DNA of 39,325 bases from Desulfovibrionaceae bacterium (GTDB taxonomy: Bacteria; Desulfobacterota; Desulfovibrionia; Desulfovibrionales; Desulfovibrionaceae): the NCBI GenBank assembly GCA_009783025.1, contig WRHY01000009.1, positions 1-39,325 on the forward strand. Reading direction: 5' to 3'. The notes beneath the pieces are model-generated. The model did not search any database and was not told where the DNA came from. It was given only the letters and a program-made list of their open reading frames with translations. How positions within the stretch are numbered: the stretch's first letter is position 1; each line of letters begins with the position of its first letter. Both the position numbers and the translations under genes were made by a program. This document shows positions 31,916 through 39,202 of this stretch, piece by piece.

Positions 31916-33370
31916 CTAACCGAGATTGCCGAGCAAAATGTATTTGGTCTCAAGGTAGTCTTCGATACCCTGGTGACCACCTTCCTTGCCCAGGCCGCTT
32001 TCCTTCACCCCACCAAAGGGCACTTCGCCGCTGGCCAGGGCAACCTCGTTCACGCCGACCAGGCCGTAGTCGATAGCGCAGGCAATACGGTAGAAGCTGC
32101 CGATATCCTTGGTATAGATATAGGAAGCCAGGCCGTATTCGGTGTCATTGGCCAGGGCCACGGCTTCCGCTTCGGTCTTGTAGGTCATGACCGGGCAAAT
32201 GGGTCCGAAGATCTCTTCCCGGAATACCCGCATGTTCGTGGTCACGCCAGTGAGCACGGTGGCCTCGTAATGCAGGCCGCCCAAGGCAGGCTCCTTGCCG
32301 CCGACAGCCACTTTGGCGCCTTTGGAAACCGCGTCGTCCACAAAAGGCTGCATGGCGTCTTTGGCGTTCCGGTCCACCAGGGGCCCTTGAGTCACACCGG
32401 GTTCCATGCCGTTGCCGAGCTTGAATTCCTTCACTTTTTCCACCAGCTTGGCCACATAGGCGTCGTGGATGCTTTCATGCACGATCACCCTGTTCACGCA
32501 AATGCAGGTCTGCCCGGCGTTGCGGAACTTGCAGCCCAAGGTCCCTGCCACGGCAAGATCCAGGTCGGCGTCCGGGCAGATAATCATGGGCGCGTTGCCG
32601 CCAAGCTCCATGGAAATCTTTTTCACGGTGTTCGCGCAGGCCGCAAGCAGTTGTTTGCCCACGGCCGTGGAACCGGTGAAGCTGATTTTTTTCACCAGCG
32701 CGTTGGCGCACAGTTCGTCCCCAATGGTCGAAGCCTGCCCGGTCAGAACGCTGAGCACTCCGGCAGGCACTCCGGCGCGCAACGCCAGTTCACCCATAGC
32801 CAGGGCGGTAAAGGGCGTTTTGGAAGCGGGCTTGATAAGGATCGGGCAGCCCGCGGCCAAGGCCGGGGCGGCTTTACGCGGAATCATGGACATGGGGAAA
32901 TTCCACGGGGTGATGGCCGCGCATACGCCGATGGGCTGCTTGATGGTCATGGGCTGCTTGCCCGGCCAGGGCGAGGGGATGACATCGCCGTACACACGGC
33001 GGCCTTCTTCGGCAAACCATTCGATATAGCTGTTGCCCAGGCCGATTTCGCCCTTGGACTCGGCCAGGGGCTTGCCCTGTTCCGTGGTCATGAGCAGGGC
33101 GATATCATCAATGTTCTCAAGGATAAGATCCCGCCACTTGCGCAAAATGTTGCCGCGCTGCAGCGGGGTGAGTTTGCGCCACTCCGGAAAAGCTTTTTGT
33201 GCGCCTGCAATGGCTTCCACCACTTGAGCCTTGGTCAGCTTGGGCACGGTGCCGACCACGGAGCCGTCCGCCGGGTTGGTAACGGTCAGGGTGGCGCCGT
33301 CAGCGGCGTCAACCCATTGGCCGTTAATCAGACATTGCTGTTTGAAGAGGCTTTTGTCTTTCAGTTGCAT
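31916..33370 (-). CDS. NAD(P)-dependent aldehyde dehydrogenase, succinate-semialdehyde dehydrogenase (GabD)-like
   Basis: This 484-residue enzyme oxidises an aldehyde to an acid. Catalytic Cys289 is in GQTCICVNR, with Cys291 two residues on as in redox-switched GabD enzymes; general base Glu255 is in MELGGNAP; coenzyme motifs TPWNFPMSM, KPASKTPF and FTGSTAVGK are complete. Overall it resembles GabD, a family that also contains sulfolactaldehyde and other semialdehyde dehydrogenases, so the substrate is open. It has its own -10 (TATAAT, complement of 33401-33406), with a large palindrome further upstream. It lies last in the AOR/LarA cluster, suggesting that an aldehyde is the shared intermediate. 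Confidence 0.9.
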   Translation of the reverse strand: MQLKDKSLFKQQCLINGQWVDAADGATLTVTNPADGSVVGTVPKLTKAQVVEAIAGAQKAFPEWRKLTPLQRGNILRKWRDLILENIDDIALLMTTEQGKPLAESKGEIGLGNSYIEWFAEEGRRVYGDVIPSPWPGKQPMTIKQPIGVCAAITPWNFPMSMIPRKAAPALAAGCPILIKPASKTPFTALAMGELALRAGVPAGVLSVLTGQASTIGDELCANALVKKISFTGSTAVGKQLLAACANTVKKISMELGGNAPMIICPDADLDLAVAGTLGCKFRNAGQTCICVNRVIVHESIHDAYVAKLVEKVKEFKLGNGMEPGVTQGPLVDRNAKDAMQPFVDDAVSKGAKVAVGGKEPALGGLHYEATVLTGVTTNMRVFREEIFGPICPVMTYKTEAEAVALANDTEYGLASYIYTKDIGSFYRIACAIDYGLVGVNEVALASGEVPFGGVKESGLGKEGGHQGIEDYLETKYILLGNLG

Positions 33371-33455
33371 GATACATCTCCTGATATTGTTTCAAGCATA
33401 ATTATAGATGGTTCTAAGGACAGTGATGAAAAAACGCGGGAAGGGCTCCTTTGAT

Positions 33456-33489
33456 CAATGCATTATGTCATGTATGACATAATGCATTG
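33456..33489. promoter_or_regulatory. 34-bp palindrome upstream of aldehyde dehydrogenase promoter
   Basis: CAATGCATTATGTCAT, a 2-bp centre, and the exact reverse complement. It is AT-rich and has no T-run, so it looks like an operator rather than a terminator. Its centre lies about 67 bp upstream of the TATAAT -10, a position more typical of an activator. The moeB-like stop is 40 nt further upstream on the minus strand. Confidence 0.6.
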
Positions 33490-33528
33490 CGAATGTGATT
33501 GTCTACTCCCTTGCCGGAACAGAGAGGA

Positions 33529-34293
33529 TTACACCGTCTCTTCTTGCCGGGCCGCTGTAAGAGGATATACCTCGAAACGCATAGTTGTGAGATCGGCCAG
33601 CAGCAGTTTGCCGGCAAGGGCGGGAGCCTGTCCGCAGAGCAGACGCAAGGCTTCAGCAGCTTGCAATGCCGCGGCCAGGAGCACGATGGGCATGGGTGTG
33701 CCCAAAGCTACCTCATCCGATGTCCCGCTGTGGAGGCGCCCCATGATAGAGCCAAGACCGGCGGGATTTTCCGGCAGGCTTGTATTGACAAGAGCCGTCC
33801 AACCGGCCACACCGGCGCTGACCACGGGCAGGCCATGCTTGTGCGCCGTCCGTAAAAGCTCCGCCCTGTGTTCAGCCCCACCCAGGGCGTCGATCACGAT
33901 GTCCGCGCCGGAAAGCATATCTTCGGCAAAGGGGCGCGCCAGGCAGAGCACTTGAGCGGCAGGATTGATTTGCCACGCGCGTTCCAAGGCCGCATCAGCC
34001 TTGGACATAGCCAAAGTCTTTGTTGTGGCGAGAATCTGGCGGTTGAGGTTGCTTTCTTCAAAACGATCCGGATCGCAGGCCAGCACGCTTCCCACACCAG
34101 CGCGCAGCAGTTGTTCGAAAACAAGTCCGCCAAGGCCGCCAAGGCCCACAAGCACGGCCTTGCTTCGCAGCAGGCGCTGCTGTTCTTGCGCGGAAAAAGC
34201 GCCCCGATTGCGGAGCAGATGGGGGGGGAAGATGCCGTCATCCAGAGACCGCAGCACCGCATCCGGCATTTTTTCCGTTTCAGGGGCATTCAT
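33529..34293 (-). CDS. ThiF/MoeB/HesA-family adenylyltransferase
   Basis: This 254-residue E1-like enzyme activates the C-terminal Gly of a ubiquitin-like sulfur carrier. It carries the nucleotide loop VGLGGLGG, DPDRFEESNLNRQ (Asp, Asn, Arg and Gln of the MoeB active site) and IDALGGAEHRAEL. The usual CxxC zinc pairs are not visible. ATG at 34293 is preferred, with GGGGGG about 7 nt upstream. It starts 4 nt after the stop of the MoaD-like gene, and both follow the AOR gene. In this context they probably supply the dithiolene sulfur for the tungsten or molybdenum pyranopterin cofactor of AOR. Confidence 0.87.
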   Translation of the reverse strand: MNAPETEKMPDAVLRSLDDGIFPPHLLRNRGAFSAQEQQRLLRSKAVLVGLGGLGGLVFEQLLRAGVGSVLACDPDRFEESNLNRQILATTKTLAMSKADAALERAWQINPAAQVLCLARPFAEDMLSGADIVIDALGGAEHRAELLRTAHKHGLPVVSAGVAGWTALVNTSLPENPAGLGSIMGRLHSGTSDEVALGTPMPIVLLAAALQAAEALRLLCGQAPALAGKLLLADLTTMRFEVYPLTAARQEETV

Positions 34294-34297
34294 GGCG

Positions 34298-34555
34298 CTA
34301 CCCCCCACAGATGAAAGGACTTAAAGTCACCCGGCAGCCTGGCGACAGAGGGGTGGCAAGCGTGGCGCATTCTCCATTGACAAAGGCCAGCATCACTTCT
34401 TCGGATTTGATGTCGAGCAGACGCAGCAGATCCGCCAAAGACGGTTGCATCTGCCCTGTTCCGCCGCTGAGGGGAAGATACACCGGCATGGTGGAGGGAA
34501 CGCGGCCGACAAGGGTGCCTTCGGGGCGGACAAAAACCGGAATCGCATCAGCCAT
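34298..34555 (-). CDS. MoaD/ThiS-like sulfur-carrier protein
   Basis: This 85-residue beta-grasp protein begins MADAIPVFVRPEGTLVGRVP and ends SPFICGG, with the C-terminal Gly-Gly that is adenylated and thiocarboxylated. SLADLLRLLDIKSEEVMLAFVNGE matches the ThiS/MoaD middle. ATG at 34555 has AAGG 8 nt upstream; a longer start at 34615 lies in the repeat and is rejected. It is paired with the adjacent E1-like gene and the AOR, as in dedicated tungstopterin clusters. Confidence 0.85.
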   Translation of the reverse strand: MADAIPVFVRPEGTLVGRVPSTMPVYLPLSGGTGQMQPSLADLLRLLDIKSEEVMLAFVNGECATLATPLSPGCRVTLSPFICGG

Positions 34556-34577
34556 GGCAGCGCCTTTTCTATATACT

Positions 34578-34795
34578 TTTGGAGGGACTCGAACCAGTGG
34601 CGCAAAGGTTGTCATCTAGCGATACTCGCAACGAGATGAACGTGAGCCTTAACACCACTGGCCACACCTCCAAACCACCCTGCAAGGGGGTTGAACCCCC
34701 TTGACCCCGCAATTCCAGAAAACGGCAAAGCCGTTTTCCGGGTATGGGGGTGCAGGGGACTCAGTCCCCTGCCGGGGTTTGGGGCGGAGCCCCAA
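34578..34795. repeat. Modular GC-rich hairpin repeat, copy 4 (full length, expanded first stem)
   Basis: TTTGGAGGGA (34578) and CCTCCAAA (34667-34674) bracket about 79 nt that contain a CCAGTGG/CCACTGG stem. Next come CAAGGGGG/CCCCCTTG, GAAAACGGC-AAA-GCCGTTTTC, GTGCAGGGGACTCAGTCCCC, and TTTGGGGCGGAGCCCCAA. It lies inside the operon between AOR and the MoaD-like gene and ends 9 nt from the AOR stop. It accounts for the whole 249-nt gap. Confidence 0.82.
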
Positions 34796-34804
34796 TAGAT
34801 CGCG

Positions 34805-36655
34805 TTACTCTGCCATCCATCCGATGTTAAGAGCATGCAGCTTGCCGGGGCGAGGTATGCCTTTTTCGTCCCAACCCATCATTTCGTAATACAGATCAAG
34901 GGCAGCTCTGAATTCTTTCTCATCAATCTTTTTGCCGGCGGAAGGCCCTTCCGGGAGGGGCTCGTGCAGGCGGCGGAACAGTTTGTCGTCGTTGCTGCTC
35001 ATGCCTTCACGCGTATTGAACATGCGCGCCATCACGACGGAGCGTTCTCCGGCCAGAAGCAACTCATACAAGCTGGTTTGCCAGCCGGTGATGGCGGTGA
35101 CCGCCTCGCACAGTTTACCGTAGGTCATGGCGAAAATAGGCGCGACCACGAAGTTGCATACACCCAAGGTATTGTTCATGGCCCAGCTTTTTTCGCCTTC
35201 CATGAAATAGCGCACCTTGCGCGGCCCGTTGTCCGTGGGAACGGGCGATTCCAGGATGCCCAGCGGGGCTATCATCCTGACCGCTTCTCCCTGAAAGGCC
35301 ACCTCGTGCGGGGCTTCGATATGGTCGGCGCCGGTGGGGGAAAGAGCGAAACCCATGCCCACGCCGGTCTTGCCGCGCGGGTCATGAAAGGCCGGTTCCT
35401 GTCCCTTGACGGTGAAAGCGAACGCTTCCGCCCCCTTGCCGATACTTTTGGCCGCGCGGGCGACGCCTTCGGCCAACACCGCGCCAAAGCCCTTGCGGGC
35501 GGCAATGTTCTCGACAAGGCGCAGCATGCCGTCGGCATCGCCAAAGCCCGCGATTTCGCTTTTGTCAATAATGCCGTTTTCCGCCAGTTCCATGGCAAAG
35601 GCCACAGCGGCCCCCGCGCCTATGGTGTCAAGGCCCAACGCATTGCTGCGTTCATGGGCGCGGCTCACGGCGTTGAGGTCGGCCACGCCGCACATGGAGC
35701 CGAACGCGGCCAGCGTTTCATATTCCGGCCCGCCGTAGCGCTTGTCCGATACATTGTTCACAACGCGCTTGCAGGCAACGGAACACTTGTAGCAAGTGTG
35801 GCGGCCTTCAAGGATTTTCTCATAACCGGGCACGCCCAGGTTCTCCGCTCCTTCAAAGACGCCTTCGCTCCAGTTGCGGGTGGGCAAAATGCCCGCGTTC
35901 TGCTGCGCCATCACATGCATGGGCGTACCGAGCTTGCCCAGGTTCACGTTGGGCATATGCTCTGTCAGGGCCTTGCGATGCCACTTATTTACCTGCTGCA
36001 AGGCTTCGGGGTCGGCATATTCGATGCTGGACTCATCACCCCGGCAGACCACCGCCTTCAGGTTTTTTGATCCCATCACCGCGCCCATGCCGCAACGGCC
36101 GTTGGCATGAATGAGTTCATTGGTGATACAGGCAAGGCGGACCATGTTTTCACCCGCCGGGCCGATGCTGGCGATACGAACTTTCTGGTCGTCCAGTTCC
36201 TGGCGCACGGCGTCCTGCAAAGGCGCGTTTTCCAGGCCCCACAGGTGTCCGGCGTCGCGCAGGGCGACCTCGCCTTTGTTGATCCAGAGATACACAGGCT
36301 TCGGCGATTTGCCGGTAAAGACAACCGCGTCAAATCCGGCGTGCTTCAACTCCGGGCCGAAGTAGCCACCGGCTTCCGCCTCGCCGAACCCGCCGGTGAG
36401 CGGGTTTTTTGCCGCGACGGTATAACGTGAGAAGCCTGAAATCGGCGCGCCGCACAGCACGGAAGTGGCGAAGACCAGCACGTTCTCCGGCCCAAGCGCG
36501 TCGCAATGCGGGGGGATGAGTTTTTGCATGTACCATGTGGCCAGTGCGCCTCCGCCCCAGTAGGTACGGTACCAGGTCGCGTCGTGCTCATCCACGCTCC
36601 AGGTTCCTGCTGTAAGATCCACACACAGGATCTTTCCGTTATATCCGAAAGGCAT
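34805..36655 (-). CDS. Aldehyde:ferredoxin oxidoreductase (tungsten-type)
   Basis: This 616-residue enzyme oxidises aldehydes to acids with ferredoxin, using a bis-pyranopterin tungsten (or molybdenum) centre and one [4Fe-4S] cluster. Cluster cysteines C288, C291, C295 (CYKCSVACK) and C500 (NTLGVCN) match the C-x2-C-x3-C plus distal Cys of archaeal AOR almost position for position. The N-terminal pterin domain (GYNGKILCVDLTAG, NPLTGGFGEAEAGGYFGPELK) and GRCGMGAVMGSKNLKAV are intact. GGAGAAGAAGGAG precedes the ATG. A promoter lies in the spacer upstream and the cofactor-sulfur genes are downstream. No signal peptide is present, so it is cytoplasmic. The substrate aldehyde is unknown. Confidence 0.94.
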   Translation of the reverse strand: MPFGYNGKILCVDLTAGTWSVDEHDATWYRTYWGGGALATWYMQKLIPPHCDALGPENVLVFATSVLCGAPISGFSRYTVAAKNPLTGGFGEAEAGGYFGPELKHAGFDAVVFTGKSPKPVYLWINKGEVALRDAGHLWGLENAPLQDAVRQELDDQKVRIASIGPAGENMVRLACITNELIHANGRCGMGAVMGSKNLKAVVCRGDESSIEYADPEALQQVNKWHRKALTEHMPNVNLGKLGTPMHVMAQQNAGILPTRNWSEGVFEGAENLGVPGYEKILEGRHTCYKCSVACKRVVNNVSDKRYGGPEYETLAAFGSMCGVADLNAVSRAHERSNALGLDTIGAGAAVAFAMELAENGIIDKSEIAGFGDADGMLRLVENIAARKGFGAVLAEGVARAAKSIGKGAEAFAFTVKGQEPAFHDPRGKTGVGMGFALSPTGADHIEAPHEVAFQGEAVRMIAPLGILESPVPTDNGPRKVRYFMEGEKSWAMNNTLGVCNFVVAPIFAMTYGKLCEAVTAITGWQTSLYELLLAGERSVVMARMFNTREGMSSNDDKLFRRLHEPLPEGPSAGKKIDEKEFRAALDLYYEMMGWDEKGIPRPGKLHALNIGWMAE

Positions 36656-36713
36656 ACGGGTTTCTCCTTCTTCTCCGTTGTCGCCGCCACGTAATTGAAG
36701 GGGCGATCGCCTA

Positions 36714-36785
36714 ATATTATTTTACGCTAATGGAGAGTGTCAATAGTACGTTCACCCTCCCTCGCTTTTGCGGAAGGGTGAACGT
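36714..36785 (-). promoter_or_regulatory. AOR promoter and upstream stem-loop
   Basis: On the minus strand TTGACA (complement of 36738-36743), 18 nt, and TAATAT (complement of 36714-36719) form a sigma70-like promoter for AOR. Just upstream, ACGTTCACCCT (36748-36758) and AGGGTGAACGT (36775-36785) form an 11-bp stem after the beta-hydroxyacid dehydrogenase stop, without a T-run. A GGCGATCGCC palindrome lies at 36703-36712. Confidence 0.55.
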
Positions 36786-36793
36786 TCGCGGCT

Positions 36794-37654
36794 TTACTTC
36801 CCGACAATTTTATAGACGGCGTTGCAGTCGTCCTTGCCGTATCCGGCGGCGGAAGCCTTTTTATAATATTCGAGCGCCACTTCCATGGCGCGCATGTCCA
36901 GCCCCCAGGCCCGGGCCATTTCACAACCGAGGCGCACGTCTTTCAGAGCCAGATCGAGACCGAAACGCGTGTTGAAATCGTCGGCAGCGATCCAGGGACC
37001 ACGCACATCCATCTGAAAACTGCGCGCTCCGGTGTCCTGCAAAAGCTCAATCAACTGCTTGCGATCAAGACCGGCTTTTTCACCCACGCGAAGGCCCTCG
37101 GCCAGCACGGCGAGATTGGTCATGCCCACCATGTTGGAAATGAGCTTGACCGCGCAGGAAGCCGCAATGGAACCGACATAGTTGGGCAGGCCGATGATTT
37201 TGAAGATGTCCATCAGCTTGTCCACCAACGCTTTGTCGCCGCCGATGAACATGGGCTCTTCGGCCTTTTCGGCGTGGGCCGGGGTCTTGCCCAGAGTGCA
37301 CTGGATATAGTCGATACCCTTGCCCTTGGCTTCAGAAGCCAAGCTTTCCGCGGTTTGCGGGTCAATGGTGGAGAGTTCAATGTGTACGCTGCCCTTTTTC
37401 ATGACAGCGTACAGACCGTCCGGGCCGCTCATAGTGCCCAGCACATGCTGGGGCAGGGGCAGGCTGGTGAACACGATATCACAACCGGCAAGATCCTTGA
37501 CGCCGGAAGCGGCCTTGCCGGTGCTGCCGGCAGCCAGGGTACGTTCAACGGCCTCCTTGCTCAAGTCAAATACCAGCACGGACTTTCCGGCGCGAATAAG
37601 GTTACGCGCCAGACCGCCGCCCATGAGCCCTACTCCGATGAATCCTATTTGCAT
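36794..37654 (-). CDS. Beta-hydroxyacid dehydrogenase (3-hydroxyisobutyrate / tartronate-semialdehyde reductase family)
   Basis: This 286-residue NAD(P)-linked enzyme interconverts a 3-hydroxyacid-type alcohol and its aldehyde. The Rossmann motif is GFIGVGLMGGGLARNL. The catalytic lysine is K170 in CAVKLISNMV with Asn174 following, and Ser95/Thr96 are in ELSTIDP. The usual substrate loop (DAPVSGG) is replaced by QCTLGKTPAHAEKAEEPMF, so the substrate probably differs from classical GarR or HIBADH. YihU-type sulfolactaldehyde reductases and 4-hydroxybutyrate dehydrogenase-like enzymes are in the same family. It lies between the LarA-like gene and AOR, with LacI-type operator sequence upstream. 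Confidence 0.88.
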   Translation of the reverse strand: MQIGFIGVGLMGGGLARNLIRAGKSVLVFDLSKEAVERTLAAGSTGKAASGVKDLAGCDIVFTSLPLPQHVLGTMSGPDGLYAVMKKGSVHIELSTIDPQTAESLASEAKGKGIDYIQCTLGKTPAHAEKAEEPMFIGGDKALVDKLMDIFKIIGLPNYVGSIAASCAVKLISNMVGMTNLAVLAEGLRVGEKAGLDRKQLIELLQDTGARSFQMDVRGPWIAADDFNTRFGLDLALKDVRLGCEMARAWGLDMRAMEVALEYYKKASAAGYGKDDCNAVYKIVGK

Positions 37655-37733
37655 CTTTTTTTCCTTGGCTTAAATGTTTCCACACCTTCCCGCGCAAGGG
37701 CGCAGGCCGCATATCGTGCAAAGAGAAATGTTT

Positions 37734-37766
37734 ATGAAATCGGTTTCATTTTTTGTCGACAAAAAA
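37734..37766. promoter_or_regulatory. LacI-family-like operator next to an 18-bp palindrome, upstream of beta-hydroxyacid dehydrogenase
   Basis: ATGAAATCGGTTTCAT (37734-37749) fits the LacI/GalR operator pattern TGNAANCGNTTNCA with central CG. It overlaps by one base the perfect palindrome TTTTTTGTCGACAAAAAA (37749-37766). Both lie 80-112 nt upstream of the dehydrogenase ATG in an AT-rich spacer. The regulator is not in the window. Confidence 0.6.
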
Positions 37767-37805
37767 TTCTTTCCAGGTTTTTTGAACCTAGCATGGGGAG
37801 TCCTT

Positions 37806-39062
37806 TCATGCAATCGTTTTCACGAAAAAGGATGAATTGGCATTCTTAATAACAGCCACACGAGGATGCGCCTTTTCAGAAAGCCATTTGTCCACGGTTT
37901 TTTGCAGCGGTCCTGAGGCGAGTAAACACTCGGCCAGGGTTTCTTGCGGCAAATCCGATTGCAGGACAACAGTAAACCGTGTTGTCACCCGGGCGAAAAG
38001 AAAAGCCTTGTGCGCGCCCATGGCGAATTTTCCCGCCGCAAAGGTCCGCATCAGGACCTCGGCATCCGTGAACTTGCGTACATAGTCGTAGTAGTGATCG
38101 TCGCCAATGCCCTGCTCGCACTTTGCCGCAAGAATAATTTTAGCGCCGGGCGCAGCGCACTCCGCAGCCGTGGTCAACCCTTTCTGGGCCTGATACAGGC
38201 AGATGTCCTTGGGCAGGCCGCCGCAGGAGGCAATAACAATGTCATACGGCTCGCTGAAAGGCAGGCCGTACAATTCCGCCGTGCGCCGTGAAGCCTCACG
38301 CATGACCACGGGAGGCAGCCCGGCCATGAGCACCACAGGCCGCTTGGCCGCGTCCAGCACCACATTAACGGCAAAGGCCACTCCGGCCATTTCGCCCGCT
38401 TCATTAAGATCCTGGCGCACCGGGTTGTCTTCGATATTGCCCGCCACAGCGGCGCTATCGCGCAGCATGCGGTGATTGGCCGCTATCGTGGCGGCCGAGG
38501 CGCAGCCAATGGTCACACCTTTGGAGCCGCCGGTAAAGCCGACAAATTGGTGCGAATCCACCATGCCCATGACGATCTTCAACTCGGCCTTGCCGTATTC
38601 AGCATTAATTTCCACCGGCGTGCCCCGGCTGGTGACCCCAAAACCCAGCATCTCGGAACGCTCGGCATCGTGCGCGACCACGCGACAGCCCTTCAGGTCC
38701 GCAGGCAGAACACGGGCCAGTTGAGCCGCATCGGCCGGGGGATGCAGACCCCCGCCCACCACAATGGTCACGTCTTCCGGCTTCAGCATGGGATAGGCCG
38801 CGAAAATCCTGTCCAACAGGGGCGGCAGCAACAGCTTTACAGGAAAAGGACGCGTTTCATCAGGCACGGCAATGGCCACGGAACGGGGCGCATCCCGGCC
38901 TTCGAGCGGCAGGCAGCCGAGCGGGCTGTCCAGGGCGGATTGCAGGCCGGCCACCGGATCTTCAAGAAAGGGCGCATCCTTGGGCTCAAAGACGTCAACA
39001 TGAATATGATCAGGAAGATCCAGCGGGAGTGTGCCCGCCCCGTATTTCAGTTCGAGATGCAT
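37806..39062 (-). CDS. LarA-like nickel-dependent racemase/epimerase (DUF2088)
   Basis: This 418-residue protein is of the lactate racemase family, which uses a nickel-pincer nucleotide bound to a lysine. Family residues align closely with Lactobacillus LarA: Arg71 (PDETRP), His107 (GGGLHPP), His171 (DSHQFVGF), cofactor Lys181 (TGGSKGV) and nickel-ligand His197 (AANHRML), corresponding to R75, H108, H174, K184 and H200. The family acts on many 2-hydroxyacids, so the substrate is open. Its first neighbour upstream looks like a UxaA-family dehydratase/lyase and the next downstream is a hydroxyacid dehydrogenase. Cofactor genes larB, larC and larE are not in the window. AGAAGGA precedes the ATG by about 8 nt. 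Confidence 0.9.
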   Translation of the reverse strand: MHLELKYGAGTLPLDLPDHIHVDVFEPKDAPFLEDPVAGLQSALDSPLGCLPLEGRDAPRSVAIAVPDETRPFPVKLLLPPLLDRIFAAYPMLKPEDVTIVVGGGLHPPADAAQLARVLPADLKGCRVVAHDAERSEMLGFGVTSRGTPVEINAEYGKAELKIVMGMVDSHQFVGFTGGSKGVTIGCASAATIAANHRMLRDSAAVAGNIEDNPVRQDLNEAGEMAGVAFAVNVVLDAAKRPVVLMAGLPPVVMREASRRTAELYGLPFSEPYDIVIASCGGLPKDICLYQAQKGLTTAAECAAPGAKIILAAKCEQGIGDDHYYDYVRKFTDAEVLMRTFAAGKFAMGAHKAFLFARVTTRFTVVLQSDLPQETLAECLLASGPLQKTVDKWLSEKAHPRVAVIKNANSSFFVKTIA

Positions 39063-39107
39063 TGTACTGTCCTTCTCCGGCAGGGCCTAGCCGGCCCCGG
39101 ACCGGGC

Positions 39108-39194
39108 ATGCCTGAAAACAGCAAAGCTGTTTTCAGGCATTGAGGGGTGCAGGGGAAATCATTTCCCCTGCCGGGGTTTGGGGCGGAGCCCCAA
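39108..39194. repeat. Modular GC-rich hairpin repeat, copy 5
   Basis: ATGCCTGAAAACAGC-AAA-GCTGTTTTCAGGCAT is a 15-bp stem, followed by GAGGGGTGCAGGGGAAATC, TTTCCCCTGCCGGGG and TTTGGGGCGGAGCCCCAA. It ends 8 nt from the stop codon of the gene at the right edge and lies between that gene and the LarA-like gene. Confidence 0.82.
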
Positions 39195-39202
39195 TTACGA
39201 AG

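Noticed and set aside
31973..33454. 493-residue + strand frame, rich in His and Gly
   Set aside because: Complete antisense of the aldehyde dehydrogenase gene, whose catalytic motifs are intact on the minus strand.
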